Assembly (NCBI RefSeq): GCF_000514775.1
Contig: NZ_AZWO01000021.1
Span: 2,647-66,646, forward strand
Source: Salinispora pacifica CNR114
GTDB lineage: Bacteria > Actinomycetota > Actinomycetes > Mycobacteriales > Micromonosporaceae
Reading direction: 5' to 3'
Length of the DNA stretch: 64,000 bases
Part shown: in pieces, positions 29,528-40,069 of the stretch
Position numbering within the stretch: the first letter of the stretch is position 1
Layout: every line of letters starts with the position of its first letter
The notes under the pieces: model-generated
What the model saw: only the letters and a program-made list of their open reading frames with translations
Databases searched by the model: none
Told to the model about the DNA's origin: nothing
Translations under genes and position numbers: made by a program

Positions 29528-29648
29528 TTTTAGCTCCTCCGTTTACCCCAGCCGGTCGTGCGAACCGCAATGGTACGAGATGACGTGGTGCCGTCCGGCG
29601 CCGCCCACAAGGGATTGAGCGCTGGCTTTCGGGTGAATTCCGTTCGGG

Positions 29649-29654
29649 TAGACT
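29649..29654 (+). promoter_or_regulatory. Putative -10 box (TAGACT), leaderless mRNA of membrane protein
   Basis: TAGACT ends 9 nt before the GTG of the following gene; no Shine-Dalgarno present. Confidence 0.5.
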
Positions 29655-29663
29655 CCGCCGATT

Positions 29664-31574
29664 GTGACGTCTGCTGACACCCGCGCCGACCCCGCCGCCG
29701 TGCCTCCGTCGGAGCCGGTCAAACTCAACAGCGCGGGTGCGTTCCCCCTGAACGGCGCTGCGGCGGGGGACCGGAAGCCGACGCCCGGCCCACCGGTGGC
29801 GGCCCCGGGTCGTCGTCGGCTCCGGCTGCCGTCGTTGACGGCCCGACGGCAGCACCTGGCGGTGGTCGGCGGGTTTCTGCTCACCGCGTTCTGGGTGACC
29901 AGTCAGATCTGGATCAACCCGGCCGGCCGGGTGGCCGCGCTCTACAGCAGCGACCCGGCGCAGGTGCAGTTCTTCTTGGCGCACTCGGTGCGGGTGGTGC
30001 TCCACGGGGAGTTCCCGTTCTTCACCGAACAGTTCAACTACCCGGACGGGGTCAATCTGATGGCCAACACGGCCATCCTCGCGCTGGGCATCCCGATGGT
30101 GCCGGTGACGCTCCTCTTCGGACCGGCGGTGACCTTTGTGCTGTTGGTCACCCTCGGGCTCGCCGGCACCGCGACCGCCTGGTACGTGGTGCTTCGCCGG
30201 CACCTCGTTCGCAGCCGACTGGCGGCGGCCGTCGGCGGATGGTTCTGTGGGTTCTCCCCGGCGATGCTGTCGCACGCCAACTGGCACCCCAACATCATCA
30301 GTCAGTTCCTGCTGCCGTTCATCGTGTGGCGGGTGCTCGTCATCACCCGATCCCAGCGTCCGTACCGCGACGGCCTGCTGCTCGCCCTGCTGGTGACCGT
30401 GCAGGCGTTCATCAACGAGGAGATCCTGCTCTTCACCGCGATGGCGTGCGGGGTCTTTCTCGCTGCCGTGCTGGCGCAGCGGCCCCGGCTGTGGTGGGCG
30501 GCGTGGCGGCCGCTGGCGAAGGCCCTCGCCACCTGCACGGCGGTGGCGGGCGCGCTGCTGGCGTACCCGCTCTACGTGCAGTTCGCCGGGCCGATGGCGT
30601 ACCACGGGCTGAGCGACGCGGTCCGGGACTACGGCAACGACATCGCCGCGTTCGTCGCCCCGGGCTCGCCCACCCTGGGCGGGGATGACGTGGCCAACAC
30701 CGGCCTGGCCCCGAACTACTCGGAGGAGAACGCCTTCTTCGGCTGGAGCCTGTCCCTGATCGCCGTCGGCATCGTCCTGTGGCTGCGCCACGAGGTGGTC
30801 GTGCGGGCCCTCGCGGCGACTGGGGTCTTCTTCGCGGTGCTCTCCCTCGGCGAGCGGATCTCGTGGTGGGACCAGGAGATCGGGGTCGGGCCGTGGGAGT
30901 GGTTGGTCCGGCTGCCGCTGCTGGACGCGGTGGTGCCGACCCGGTTCGGGCTGATTACCACCGTCACCGTCGGGCTGTTGCTGACGCTCGCGGTCGACCG
31001 GTCCCGGAAGCTGCCGCTGCCCCGGCGTACCCTGCGGCTGCGCACCGCCGCCGGGCTGGCGCTGGCGTTGTTGCCGATCGCGCCCATGCCGCTGGCGGTG
31101 ACCTCCCGACCACCGGTGCCAGAATTCATCACCGCCGACCGGTGGCGCGGCTACGTCGCGGAGGACCAGACGCTGGTGCCCATTCCGGTGCCGAGCATGG
31201 GTAACACCCACGGCATGCGCTGGGCCGCCGCCGTCAACCTCGACTTCAAGATTCCCGGTGGCTACTTCCTGGCGCCGCGAAACGCCAACACCGGCGACCC
31301 AGGTCGGTTCGGTGGCCGCCCCAGCGGGCTCGGGGAGCTGCTCAGCGAGGTCGCCAGCACCGGACGTACGCTGCAACTTGACGACCGGCAGCAGCGGCGG
31401 GCCCTGGATGACCTGCGGCACTGGCGGGCCGCGATCCTGGTCCTACCGGTGGACCAGCACCACGCGGAGCCGTTGCGGCTGACCGTCGAGCAACTGGTCG
31501 GCCCGGGTACGCGTGAGTTGGACGTCTGGGTGTGGGACGTCCGCGCCCTGACGGACCCGACGCCGGCCGCCTGA
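29664..31574 (+). CDS. Polytopic membrane protein, GT-C glycosyltransferase-like
   Basis: 636 residues with a cytoplasmic N-terminus of about 65 residues, roughly ten transmembrane helices to about residue 480, and a soluble extracytoplasmic domain (about 500-636) with ADRWRGYVAEDQTLVPIPVP and PGGYFLAPR. After the first helix comes SDPAQVQFFLAHSV and the loop QFNYPDGVNLMAN, features of GT-C type glycosyltransferases that use polyprenyl-phosphate sugars. Donor and acceptor are unknown. It is a paralog of the next gene on the opposite strand, sharing FINEE and other blocks. GTG start, leaderless. Confidence 0.82.
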   Translation: MTSADTRADPAAVPPSEPVKLNSAGAFPLNGAAAGDRKPTPGPPVAAPGRRRLRLPSLTARRQHLAVVGGFLLTAFWVTSQIWINPAGRVAALYSSDPAQVQFFLAHSVRVVLHGEFPFFTEQFNYPDGVNLMANTAILALGIPMVPVTLLFGPAVTFVLLVTLGLAGTATAWYVVLRRHLVRSRLAAAVGGWFCGFSPAMLSHANWHPNIISQFLLPFIVWRVLVITRSQRPYRDGLLLALLVTVQAFINEEILLFTAMACGVFLAAVLAQRPRLWWAAWRPLAKALATCTAVAGALLAYPLYVQFAGPMAYHGLSDAVRDYGNDIAAFVAPGSPTLGGDDVANTGLAPNYSEENAFFGWSLSLIAVGIVLWLRHEVVVRALAATGVFFAVLSLGERISWWDQEIGVGPWEWLVRLPLLDAVVPTRFGLITTVTVGLLLTLAVDRSRKLPLPRRTLRLRTAAGLALALLPIAPMPLAVTSRPPVPEFITADRWRGYVAEDQTLVPIPVPSMGNTHGMRWAAAVNLDFKIPGGYFLAPRNANTGDPGRFGGRPSGLGELLSEVASTGRTLQLDDRQQRRALDDLRHWRAAILVLPVDQHHAEPLRLTVEQLVGPGTRELDVWVWDVRALTDPTPAA

Positions 31575-31587
31575 GGTCACACCCACC

Positions 31588-31625
31588 GCGGCCGGGCCCC
31601 GGTCTACCTGCCCGGACCCGGCCGC
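31588..31625. terminator. Terminator between convergent paralogs
   Basis: A 9-bp stem GCGGCCGGG / CCCGGCCGC with a 20-nt interior that folds further (CCCCGG... region), placed between two converging stops. GC-rich without a U-tract. Confidence 0.55.
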
Positions 31626-31628
31626 CGC

Positions 31629-33476
31629 CTAGTCGACCAGGGGACGGACGTCCCAGAGCCAGACGTCGTCCACCCGCTGCGGCGTACCGAGCAGCGACGT
31701 CATCAGGTCGCGCAGCACCGCCTCCTGGGGGTGGGCGCCGAGCACCACCACCGAGGCCTGCCAGTACCGCAGGTCCTCGATCGCCTGCCGCCGCTCGACG
31801 TCGGTGATATCGGGCGCGGCGTTCCTGCCCATCGTGGAGTAGATGAGTCGGGTTGTCGGCCGGTTCGCCGCCCCGAAGATCCCCTCCCCCTGCTCGTTGG
31901 GGCCGATGAAGTACCCGCCGGGAACGGGGAACGCGTGCTGGGCCAGCGCACTCCAGCGCAGCGTGGAGAGGCCGTGCACGTTGCTCGGGATCGGCACCGG
32001 GACCAGGGTGCGCCCCTCGGGCACGTACGGCCGCCAGCCCTCGGCGGTGATGAAGCGCGGTGGGGGTGCCACCGACTCCACCGGCAGCGGTCGGGGGATC
32101 AGCGGCAACAGCGCCAGCGTGATGGCCGCGTAGCCGACCGGGCGTCGCCACCGCCGCGGGAATCGCAGCGGGAACCGCAGCGGGCGGCCCGAGCGCTGCG
32201 CCGGCACCGGTGGCCGGCCGGTCCGGGAGACGGCGTCCCACGCGACGGCGAGCAGGACCCCGATCGCGGCGGCCACGATCAGACTCAGCCGAGTCGGCAT
32301 CATCATCTCGACCAGTGGCAACTCCTCCGACACGTACGCCCACGGGCCGTCGATGTCGGTCTCGGCGCCGTCGAAGCGGATCGTCGGGCCGAGGGAGGCC
32401 ACCGTGAACACCACCGTCAGCACCGCCAGGATGCGTGCCACCAGGCTGCGGCGGACCAGTAGCAGGAGGGCCAGCACCGTCAGGACCACCAGCGGCCAGC
32501 CAAACCAGCTGTTCTGCTCGGTCAGGCCGAGCGTCTGCTCCACCGCCGCGTCCCCGGCCAGGGTGTCCCGGGGGAAGGTGACGTAGGCCTTTAGGTCCTC
32601 GCCCCAGCTGTGGAAGATGCCGCCCTGGAGGCCGCGGTAGGACTGCGGACCGTTGAACTGGAACCAGATCGGGTACGCGGTGAGCAGCAGCGCCAGGCCA
32701 CCACCGGTGCCGAGGGCGGCGGCGAAGGTGCCGGCCTGCCGCCAGGCGGCCTTCGGCCGCAGCACCGCGTACGTGGCGACGACGACGAGGCAGGCCAGCG
32801 CCGTGAGCAGCAGCATCTCCTCGTTGATGAAGATCTGGTACGCCACCAGCAGGCCGAGCAGGATGCCGTTGCGCCGCCAGCGGCCGGGCTCGCCGAGTCG
32901 CAGCACGCGGAGCACGATCAGCGGAAGCAGGAAGTTGGAGACGAAGTTGGGCTGGCCGTTGGCGTGGTGCACGACGCCGGGTGCGAAGCCCAGGAACGCG
33001 CCACCGACGAACGCGCCGGCCCGGGAGCGCACCAGGTGCCGGGAGAGCACCCAGTAGGAGGTGCCGGCGGTGGCGGCCAGCGCGGCGCCGAGGTAGAGCA
33101 CGTACGTCACCTGGGGGCCGACCAGCGCGGTCAGCGGCGCCAGCGGCAGGGTCACCCCGAGTAGTGAGGTGTTCGCCATCATGTTCACCCCGACCGGGGC
33201 GTTCTGCCGGGTGGTGAAGAGCGGGTTCTCCAGCTGGAACACCGAGTACGCCCCGTGCGCGAAGAGCCACTCGAACCAGCTGTGGTCGGTCGGCAGGTGG
33301 GCGGAGACCCGGTTGGGGATGTCGCCCCAGTGGTTGAGGCAGACCAGTGCGCCGAGGGCCAGGTAGACGCCGATCGCCAGGACGTCGGCGCGGGCCGGAC
33401 GCCAGCGGGAACGCCGGGTCGGCGCTTCCGCCGCAGCGGATGCGGGGGTGCTGGTCTGTGGCACGGAGTCAACCAT
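31629..33476 (-). CDS. Polytopic membrane protein, GT-C-like, paralog of the convergent gene
   Basis: 615 residues from the ATG at 33476. Short cytoplasmic N-terminus, about ten to twelve helices, then a C-terminal soluble domain (about 470-615) with FITAEGWRPYVPEGRTLVPV and PGGYFIGPN. Shared with the opposite gene are a NxMAN loop, HAN.QPN.VS.FLLP, FINEEMLLLTALA and the terminal DVW.WDVR. The pair thus arose by inverted duplication or transposition. Function is unknown; glycosyltransferase is inferred from layout. Longer in-frame upstream reading covers an intergenic region and the next gene and is rejected. Confidence 0.82.
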   Translation of the reverse strand: MVDSVPQTSTPASAAAEAPTRRSRWRPARADVLAIGVYLALGALVCLNHWGDIPNRVSAHLPTDHSWFEWLFAHGAYSVFQLENPLFTTRQNAPVGVNMMANTSLLGVTLPLAPLTALVGPQVTYVLYLGAALAATAGTSYWVLSRHLVRSRAGAFVGGAFLGFAPGVVHHANGQPNFVSNFLLPLIVLRVLRLGEPGRWRRNGILLGLLVAYQIFINEEMLLLTALACLVVVATYAVLRPKAAWRQAGTFAAALGTGGGLALLLTAYPIWFQFNGPQSYRGLQGGIFHSWGEDLKAYVTFPRDTLAGDAAVEQTLGLTEQNSWFGWPLVVLTVLALLLLVRRSLVARILAVLTVVFTVASLGPTIRFDGAETDIDGPWAYVSEELPLVEMMMPTRLSLIVAAAIGVLLAVAWDAVSRTGRPPVPAQRSGRPLRFPLRFPRRWRRPVGYAAITLALLPLIPRPLPVESVAPPPRFITAEGWRPYVPEGRTLVPVPIPSNVHGLSTLRWSALAQHAFPVPGGYFIGPNEQGEGIFGAANRPTTRLIYSTMGRNAAPDITDVERRQAIEDLRYWQASVVVLGAHPQEAVLRDLMTSLLGTPQRVDDVWLWDVRPLVD

Positions 33477-33680
33477 CGGCGCGGGCACGACGCGCCATCG
33501 TACAGGCGGCCGCGGGGTGGAGCTGCCGGCCCCGGTCACGCTCGGTTGCCCGCTGTCCCGTCCGCGGCCGTGGCCTGGCCCGAGCTTGGTGCCGGGCTGC
33601 TGCACCACCGGTCGCGCACCGGGTCGTCGCTGGCGGTGAAGCACTAGGTTGTCGGGGAGTTCAGGCGCGAGGAGGCTGGG

Positions 33681-34349
33681 ATGCGGGTACTGGTTGTCGA
33701 GGACGAACGCAACCTCGCCGACGCGATCACGCGGGGGTTGCGCAAGCGCGGCATGGCGGTGGATGTCGCGTACGACGGGGACAGTGGGCACGAGATGGCC
33801 TTTGTCACCCGGTACGACGTGGTGGTGCTGGACCGGGACCTGCCCGGCGTACCCGGCGATCAGATCTGCGCGGAGTTGGCCGCCTCCGGCACCCTGACCC
33901 GGGTGCTGATGCTGACCGCCAGCGGCACGGTCGCCGACCGGGTCGAGGGGTTGCAGTTGGGCGCGGACGACTACCTGCCCAAGCCGTTCGCCTTCGACGA
34001 GTTGGTCGCCCGGGTGCAGGCGTTGGGCCGCCGCGCCACCCCGGCCGCTCCGCCGGTGCTGGCGGTGGCCGACCTGGTGCTTGACCCGGCTCGGCGGACG
34101 GCCACCCGGGCCGACGTGCCGGTGGACCTGACCAACAAGGAGTTCGGCGTGCTGCACGAACTGGTCAAGGCCGGCGGCGCGGTGGTCTCCAGTGAGGAGT
34201 TGCTGGAACGGGTCTGGGACGCGAACACCGACCCGTTCACGACCATCGTCCGGGTCACCGTGCGCACGCTGCGCCGTAAGCTTGGCGACCCACCGCTGAT
34301 CGAGACCGTGGTCGGCGCCGGCTACCGCGTGACCGGGGCGCCGGCGTGA
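33681..34349 (+). CDS. OmpR-family response regulator
   Basis: 222 residues: N-terminal receiver (VLVVEDE acidic pair, VVVLDRDLPG with phospho-acceptor Asp near residue 51, LTAS and KPF) and a C-terminal OmpR/PhoB winged helix (LTNKEFGVLHELVKAGG; RVTVRTLRRKLG; VVGAGYRV). Starts at ATG with GAGGAGG 6 nt upstream. The stop overlaps the sensor-kinase start by 4 nt, so this is a classical coupled two-component system, controlling unknown targets. Confidence 0.94.
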   Translation: MRVLVVEDERNLADAITRGLRKRGMAVDVAYDGDSGHEMAFVTRYDVVVLDRDLPGVPGDQICAELAASGTLTRVLMLTASGTVADRVEGLQLGADDYLPKPFAFDELVARVQALGRRATPAAPPVLAVADLVLDPARRTATRADVPVDLTNKEFGVLHELVKAGGAVVSSEELLERVWDANTDPFTTIVRVTVRTLRRKLGDPPLIETVVGAGYRVTGAPA

Positions 34350-35515
34350 CCGCCGGCCGTGGCATGCGGCCCACCCTGCGCCTGCGGTTGACCCTGCTCA
34401 ACGGGCTACTGCTGGTGGGCGCCGGGGTGATCCTGGTGCTGCTGGCCTGGCTGCTGGTACGCGACGCGCTGCGCCCCACCGACGAGTTACTTCCCGGGAC
34501 GACGGTGGTGCTGGCCGATGGGCGTTCCCTGGACGCCGCCGAGTGGCATCGGCAGTTGGGGGATACGGCGAGCCGGGAACTGCTGGCCAAGGGGCTGGCG
34601 GCGCTGCTGGCGATCAGCGTGGTCGGGGTGGTCGGTGGCTACCTGGTCGCGGGCCGGGCACTGCGCCCGCTCTACCAGGTCACCGCCACCGCCCGACGGC
34701 TCGGCGAGACCACCCTCGATCAGCGGATCGGCTACTCGGGTGCGGACGATGAGGTGGCCGAACTGGCGCAGACCTTCGACGCGATGCTGGACCGGATCGC
34801 GGTCGCCTTCGACGCGCAGAAGCGTTTCGTCGCCAACGCCTCACATGAGCTGCGTACCCCGCTCGCCGTGATGCGTACCGAGATTGACGTGACGCTCAGC
34901 GACGACGAGGCGGACACCGCCGAGTACCGCCGGATGTCCACTGTGGTTCGGGATGCCTCGGAGCGGGCCAACGGCCTGGTGGACGCGCTGTTGGTGCTGG
35001 CCCGCAGCGAGGCGCAGGCCGGCCATCGCCTCGCCCGGCGGACGGAGTGCGACCTGGCTGCCGGCACCGCCAACGCGTTGACGGCGGTACGCCGGGAGGT
35101 GGAGCGGATCGGTCTGCGGGTGGAGACCTCACTGGAGCCGGCGCCGGTGGTCGGCGACCCCGGGCTGCTCGACCGGCTCGCGGGGAACCTGATCGAGAAC
35201 GCGGTGCGGTACAACCATCTGCACGGCCGGCTCTGGGTGCGGACCGGTTCGGATGGCCGGCGGTCCTGGCTGGTGGTGGGCAACACCGGCTTCGAGGTGG
35301 ACCAGGCCGATGTGCCGGGGCTGTTCGAGCCGTTTCGGCGGGGCGGCCGGGAGCGGACCGGCGCCCGCGGCTCCGGTCTGGGGCTCTCTATCGTCCGGGC
35401 TGTCTGCGACGCGCATGGGGGCGTGGTGAAGACGATCGCGCAGCCGGGCGGCGGCTTGGAGGTGACGGTGACGCTGCCGGCAGCAGATGGGCCGGGTCCC
35501 GCCGTTACTCGATGA
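34346..35515 (+). CDS. Sensor histidine kinase
   Basis: 389 residues: two transmembrane helices (about 12-36 and 84-105) flanking a short extracytoplasmic loop of roughly 45 residues, a HAMP domain, HisKA with the H-box RFVANASHELRTPLAV (His about 168), and HATPase_c with N-box, GSGLGLSIVRAVC. The small sensor loop and the OmpR-type partner are typical of envelope-stress or antibiotic sensors. Start GTG, overlapping the regulator by 4 nt. The ligand is unknown. Confidence 0.93.
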   Translation: MTAGRGMRPTLRLRLTLLNGLLLVGAGVILVLLAWLLVRDALRPTDELLPGTTVVLADGRSLDAAEWHRQLGDTASRELLAKGLAALLAISVVGVVGGYLVAGRALRPLYQVTATARRLGETTLDQRIGYSGADDEVAELAQTFDAMLDRIAVAFDAQKRFVANASHELRTPLAVMRTEIDVTLSDDEADTAEYRRMSTVVRDASERANGLVDALLVLARSEAQAGHRLARRTECDLAAGTANALTAVRREVERIGLRVETSLEPAPVVGDPGLLDRLAGNLIENAVRYNHLHGRLWVRTGSDGRRSWLVVGNTGFEVDQADVPGLFEPFRRGGRERTGARGSGLGLSIVRAVCDAHGGVVKTIAQPGGGLEVTVTLPAADGPGPAVTR

Positions 35516-35585
35516 GGTGGCAGTGCACTTCGATTTGGGGGTGCGCTTCGAAATTTTGCAGCGCACTTCTCCCTGCCACTCTTAA

Positions 35586-37193
<1,608 letters not shown>

Positions 37194-37234
37194 TTCGGTC
37201 GATCGACTGAGTGGGAACGGGTAGCAAACCTCCT

Positions 37235-37609
37235 ATGTCGACATCGTTGCGCAACGTCTGTTTCGACGCCGCTGACCCGTACCAGCTGGCCACCTTCTGG
37301 AGTCAGGTCATGGATCAGCCGATCGCCGCCGAGTGTGCGCCGGGCATGGAAGAGGCGTACCTCGACGCGGTTGGCGGGTCGTGCCTGGTTTTCCAGCAGG
37401 TACCGGAGACTAAGGTCGGCAAGAACCGGGTCCATGTCTGCCTCACTCCCGAGCTCACGCGGGACGAGGAGGTCGAACGGGTCATTGCGTTGGGGGCGAG
37501 GTTCGTCAGCGACCACCGAAACCCGGACGGCACCGGATGGGTGGTGTTGGCCGACCCGGAGGGCAACGAGTTCTGCGTCCTACGCAGCGACGCCGAGCGG
37601 GCCGGCTGA
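37235..37609 (+). CDS. VOC (glyoxalase/bleomycin-resistance fold) protein
   Basis: 124 residues of the vicinal oxygen chelate fold: STSLRNVCFDAADPYQLATFW at the start, then RVHVCLTP and the C-terminal DPEGNEFCVLRSD. Such proteins bind or break down hydrophobic molecules, some being antibiotic-binding; metal ligands are not certain because the first His is replaced by Cys in VCFDA. It lies 41 nt after rox on the same strand and may be part of the rifamycin response, but this is only inferred from position. Confidence 0.82.
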   Translation: MSTSLRNVCFDAADPYQLATFWSQVMDQPIAAECAPGMEEAYLDAVGGSCLVFQQVPETKVGKNRVHVCLTPELTRDEEVERVIALGARFVSDHRNPDGTGWVVLADPEGNEFCVLRSDAERAG

Positions 37610-37618
37610 GGAGCGGTG

Positions 37619-37866
37619 GTGAAGGTCGTCATTCCGGTGGGACTGGTCAGGTCGGCACCGTCTTCGGATGGGCGTTGACCGCTCAGGGGCATGAGATTGT
37701 GCTGCTCACCCGGTCTCCGGTGGGTGAGCGCCAGGTCTACGGGGATGGCGGCCCGCCTGGCGACCGGGCCAGGCGGATCGATGGCAGCGATGTGGTCATC
37801 AAACTGGCGGGGCGGAGGGTGAGCCGCCGCCACACCCCACCCGGCTCAGTCAGACGTTCAATCTAG
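37619..37866 (+). pseudogene. Truncated, frameshifted NAD(P)-dependent epimerase (TIGR01777-like)
   Basis: A GTG with GAGGAG upstream opens VKVVIP, then one base is missing (near 37636) relative to the expected PGGTGQVG NAD loop. Reading on in the next frame gives GTGQVGTVFGWALTAQG, VLLTRSPVGE, DGSDVVIKLAGRRVSRRHTPP, the family pattern of SDR39U1/TIGR01777 epimerases. It stops about 80 codons in, where a normal protein runs to about 300. Both defects mark it as decayed. It abuts the small membrane protein gene on the opposite strand. Confidence 0.75.
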
Positions 37867-38144
37867 AAACGATCGATAAGGGGCCAGGCGGCCGCGGCGC
37901 AGAGCGCGGCCGCGGGCAGCCAACCCCACCACAGCCCCGACCGGTGCCGGCGGAACCAGCCGACCACCAGGCACCCCACCGCCCCCGCCCACAACGTGAA
38001 GGTCACGAGCCACAGCGCCGGCCGGTCGCTATACGTCAGATACGGCAGGAACCAGAGGAGCAGGTAGGCGTACAGCGTCAGCAGCGGTAGCAGCACGAGC
38101 GCCACGACGATCACGGTCGCGGTGCGAACCCAGACCCAGCGCAT
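37863..38144 (-). CDS. Small membrane protein, unknown function
   Basis: 93 residues with three hydrophobic segments (about 8-32, 43-62 and 74-90), including LVLLPLLTLYAYLLLWF and LWLVTFTLWAGAVGCLV, and basic RWVWVR/FRRHRSG between them. No domain recognised. It has a plain ATG with no strong ribosome-binding site and overlaps the truncated epimerase at the stop. Composition is like the rest of the chromosome. Confidence 0.6.
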   Translation of the reverse strand: MRWVWVRTATVIVVALVLLPLLTLYAYLLLWFLPYLTYSDRPALWLVTFTLWAGAVGCLVVGWFRRHRSGLWWGWLPAAALCAAAAWPLIDRF

Positions 38145-38251
38145 GCCGGGCTTTCTATCGAAACGCGTTCACACCGTCAAGGGCCGGTAGCGGCTGCCCG
38201 GTGTGGTGGCGCCGCCGCGGATTTGCGGTCGCGGCGTCGCCGCCACCCACC

Positions 38252-38257
38252 TAGATT
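38252..38257 (+). promoter_or_regulatory. Putative -10 box (TAGATT), leaderless VOC gene
   Basis: TAGATT ends 6 nt before the ATG; no Shine-Dalgarno. Confidence 0.55.
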
Positions 38258-38263
38258 GGGCTG

Positions 38264-38698
38264 ATGCCATCGGTCAAGCAGGTCCAGGTAACTTTCGACT
38301 GCGCGCAGCCGGAACGGGTGGCACGGTTCTGGTGCGAGGCGCTGGGATACGTCGTGCCACCACCGCCGACGGGCTTCGCCACCTGGGACGACTTCGACCG
38401 CACGTTGCCACCGGATCGGCAGGGCTCGGCGTTCGCCTGCGTCGATCCCTCCGGTGCGGGTCCGCGGCTGTTCTTCCAGCGCGTTCCCGAGGGGAAGGCG
38501 GTGAAGAATCGGCTGCACCTGGACGTGCGGGTCGGAACCGGGCTCGTCGGCGCCGAGCGGGTGGCCGCCCTCGAGGCCGAGTGCGCCCGGCTGGTCGCGC
38601 TCGGCGCGGTGCGGGTGCGACTCCTGACCGCCGACGGCTACGACGAGTCGTGCCTGGTGATGCAGGACGTCGAGGGCAACGAGTTCTGCCTCGACTGA
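38264..38698 (+). CDS. VOC-family protein
   Basis: 144 residues: SVKQVQVTFDCAQPERVARFWCEALGY (two segments of a VOC beta-alpha-beta unit, each under the fold's usual length), RLHLDVRVG and the C-terminal LVMQDVEGNEFCLD. It is a single-domain glyoxalase-like protein of the kind annotated as DUF1338-unrelated VOC in actinobacteria. The last strand EGNEFCL is almost identical to that of the other VOC gene 650 bp upstream, showing a common origin. Function is unknown. Leaderless start. Confidence 0.85.
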   Translation: MPSVKQVQVTFDCAQPERVARFWCEALGYVVPPPPTGFATWDDFDRTLPPDRQGSAFACVDPSGAGPRLFFQRVPEGKAVKNRLHLDVRVGTGLVGAERVAALEAECARLVALGAVRVRLLTADGYDESCLVMQDVEGNEFCLD

Positions 38699-38830
38699 TG
38701 CCCCGCCCGGTCAGCGTCCGAGACCGGCTGGAATCGCCCTGGGTTAGGGCCGTGGTAGCCACGGCTCCTGCCGGTGGGGACGTGGCCTGGCTCCAACCGG
38801 CCGTGTCCCCACCGGGCCGAAGCGTGACAG

Positions 38831-38836
38831 TACCCT
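38831..38836 (+). promoter_or_regulatory. Putative -10 box (TACCCT), leaderless kinase gene
   Basis: TACCCT ends 6 nt before the ATG of the NarL-type kinase; no Shine-Dalgarno. Confidence 0.5.
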
Positions 38837-38842
38837 GACCGC

Positions 38843-40069
38843 ATGCCGATAGCCGCTGCGCTGCGTGATCTGGTGCGGGCGGTCGCCACCGGCCATGATC
38901 CGAAACCGGGAACAACTGCCGCGTCGGGTCGAGCCCGTCGGTTGGCGCGGCTGCGGGTGTTGGCGCCGCTGGTCGCGTTCCTGCTGTGGCTCAGCGCGAC
39001 GGCGAACCTCGCGCCGTACCAGTTTGGTCGGTTCGAGACGATCCTCATCGCCGCCCTGACCGCGGCGCCGGTGGCCCTGCTTCCGGGCCGCGCGCTGCTG
39101 GCGTGGCGGGTGGCAGCGGTGGCCACCCTGCTCAGTGGCGGCCTTGGACTACACGAAGCCGGTGCTCCCTGGCCCGGCAACCCGGTGCTGATCCTGGTCT
39201 ACCTCGTTACGCTCGTCGTGGTCGGCCACCGCCACCCGCTGGGGGTGCTGCTCTGGGTCTGGGTGTTCAGCCTCGCGATGTCGCTGGCGTTTCTCGACCC
39301 GAGCGTCGGCTACGGCAGCATCTTTCTGGTCAGTGGCGTGCTGGGCATTGGCCACCTGTGGGGCCGGTGGGCGCAGGCGCGCGCCGGCCTGGTCGCCGAG
39401 CAGGAACGGGGTGCGGTGCTGACCGAGCGCGCCCGCATCGCCCGTGAGTTGCATGACGTCGTCGCCCACCACATGTCCCTGATCGCGGTGCGGTCGGAGA
39501 CCGCCGCCTACCGGCTGCACGAGCTTCCACCGGCGGCGCGCGCGGAGTTCGGGGAGATATCCGAGGCATCCCGGGAGGCACTCACGGAGATGCGGCGGCT
39601 GCTGGGCGTCCTACGTGCCCCGGAGGAGCAGCCGTTGACCGCGCCGCAGCCGGCTCTCGCGGAGTTGGAGGTGCTCGTGGCGGACGCCCGGGCAGCCGGA
39701 ACCCCGGTCACGCTGTCGGTGGACGGGACGGTCACCGACGTGCCGGACGCGGTGGGCTCCTCCGCCTACCGGATCGTGCAGGAGGCGCTTTCCAATGTGG
39801 CTCGGCACGCGTCGGGTGCCCGCACTGACGTCACCCTGCACCGGAGCCGGCACGAGTTGACCATCCGCGTCCGCAATGCGGTCAGGGTGGATTCCGCCGG
39901 CCGGCCGATGTCTTCTCAGGGTTCCGCGCCGGCCGGCGCGGGCGGCGGCCACGGCCTGCTTGGAATGCGCGAACGGGTGGCCATGCTCCACGGCAGCCTC
40001 CGCGCAGCCGAGACCGACGACGGTGGATTCGAGGTACGGGCGACGTTGCCCCTGGAGAGCCAGTCATGA
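38843..40069 (+). CDS. NarL-type sensor histidine kinase
   Basis: 408 residues with about four to five transmembrane helices (residues 38-165), then a HisKA_3 dimerisation domain with ERARIARELHDVVAHHMSL (phospho-acceptor His about 208) and an HATPase_c domain with AYRIVQEALSNVARHA and GHGLLGMRERVAML. No extracellular sensor domain, so signals are probably sensed within the membrane, as in LiaS/VraS-type or DesK-type kinases. It is followed by its NarL-type response regulator with a 4-nt overlap. Stimulus unknown. Confidence 0.93.
   Translation: MPIAAALRDLVRAVATGHDPKPGTTAASGRARRLARLRVLAPLVAFLLWLSATANLAPYQFGRFETILIAALTAAPVALLPGRALLAWRVAAVATLLSGGLGLHEAGAPWPGNPVLILVYLVTLVVVGHRHPLGVLLWVWVFSLAMSLAFLDPSVGYGSIFLVSGVLGIGHLWGRWAQARAGLVAEQERGAVLTERARIARELHDVVAHHMSLIAVRSETAAYRLHELPPAARAEFGEISEASREALTEMRRLLGVLRAPEEQPLTAPQPALAELEVLVADARAAGTPVTLSVDGTVTDVPDAVGSSAYRIVQEALSNVARHASGARTDVTLHRSRHELTIRVRNAVRVDSAGRPMSSQGSAPAGAGGGHGLLGMRERVAMLHGSLRAAETDDGGFEVRATLPLESQS

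Noticed and set aside
31342..34157. Long minus-strand frames of 640-840 codons around the second GT-C-like gene
   Set aside because: They are extensions or shadows; the supported gene is 31629-33476. The upstream part lies over the response regulator.
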